A stretch of 64,000 nucleotides of DNA, taken from positions 605,593 through 669,592 of the forward strand of contig NMRA01000219.1 of assembly GCA_002633005.1 (NCBI GenBank). Reading direction: 5' to 3'. Source of the stretch: Phoronis australis (lineage: Eukaryota > Phoronida > Phoronidae). Made by a program: the position numbers and the translations under genes. A model generated the notes under the pieces. That model searched no databases, was not told the origin of the DNA, and worked only from the letters and a program-made list of their open reading frames with translations. Shown here in pieces: positions 63,749 through 64,000 of this stretch. Each line of letters begins with the position of its first letter. The first letter of the stretch is position 1.

Positions 63749-64000
63749 AATTTTACCAGTTTTAGTGACTGGTACTTCTTTATCATCCAGTAGCCCCATT
63801 TTGTTGTGGTGGCAGCATTTTGTGAACCCCGCGGTAGATAGGCCATAGAGGTCAATTCAAGGTCATAGTCGTGTGTTTTTGAACTTGCATCATTTTGTGT
63901 GATATGCTGAGTATCATTATTGGGTCTACATCTCATTTCAATGGATAAAGTTGTTTGAAAGGTAAGAAACTGTAGAGGTACCAACTTAATACTCAGTGCC

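Larger units (their letters stand above)
61792..64000. other. NAPRT intron, no further exon seen
   Basis: After GTCAAG/GTGAGC at 61791 I find no continuation of NAPRT (for example the LDSGDL motif) before the window ends. The stretch holds the nested MITEs at 62109-62690 and a hairpin at 63694. Confidence 0.5.

Overview
This window is eukaryotic nuclear DNA from an invertebrate animal. It is AT-rich, the real genes are split into short exons with GT/AG junctions by introns of 0.2 to 8 kb, and much of the rest is small inverted-repeat transposons. None of it looks bacterial, viral or organellar. A cnidarian such as a stony coral is my best guess. The guess rests on a HIRAN-like repeat protein fragment, a THAP domain and many TA-flanked MITEs, and it is not proven by the sequence.

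Four genes can be read with confidence. (1) The 3' part of a FAM13-family gene on + occupies 1-6420 (seven exons, 212 residues, true stop), with a 3' UTR to about 7.94 kb. (2) A complete five-exon THEG/SPMAP2-like sperm protein gene on + runs 11160-15507 (261 residues). (3) A three-exon gene on - at 49884-52407 encodes an unrecognised protein of about 101 residues with two membrane segments. (4) NAPRT (nicotinate phosphoribosyltransferase) on + starts at 52723 and continues past the end of the window. It shares a 315-bp divergent promoter with gene 3. The exons between NAPRT residue 16 and the invariant AATNAARFR stretch were not found; two assembly gaps (54378 and 57160) fall in that interval.

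Weaker gene evidence: a THAP-domain first exon on - at 59160-59254 inside a NAPRT intron; a set of candidate terminal exons on - at 21.8-24.6 kb that would share a 3' UTR ending near 18.0 kb, convergent with the THEG gene; and a few isolated candidate exons at 53.3-58.4 kb.

Layout: 0-8 kb FAM13; 8-11 kb intergenic with a MITE and GC-rich tracts; 11-17.7 kb THEG-like; 18-25 kb possible minus-strand gene end; 25-49 kb mostly transposon debris and two assembly duplications (24982-27886 and 39004-42107), each interrupted by a single n; 49.4-64 kb the small membrane protein and NAPRT. The genes are unrelated housekeeping or cilium-linked loci with no sign of operon-like cooperation. I did not find a convincing new multi-gene system. 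The most interesting items are the HIRAN-like fragment inside a TA-flanked TIR element, the paired terminal exons, the large fold-back element and the unrecognised two-pass membrane protein opposite NAPRT.
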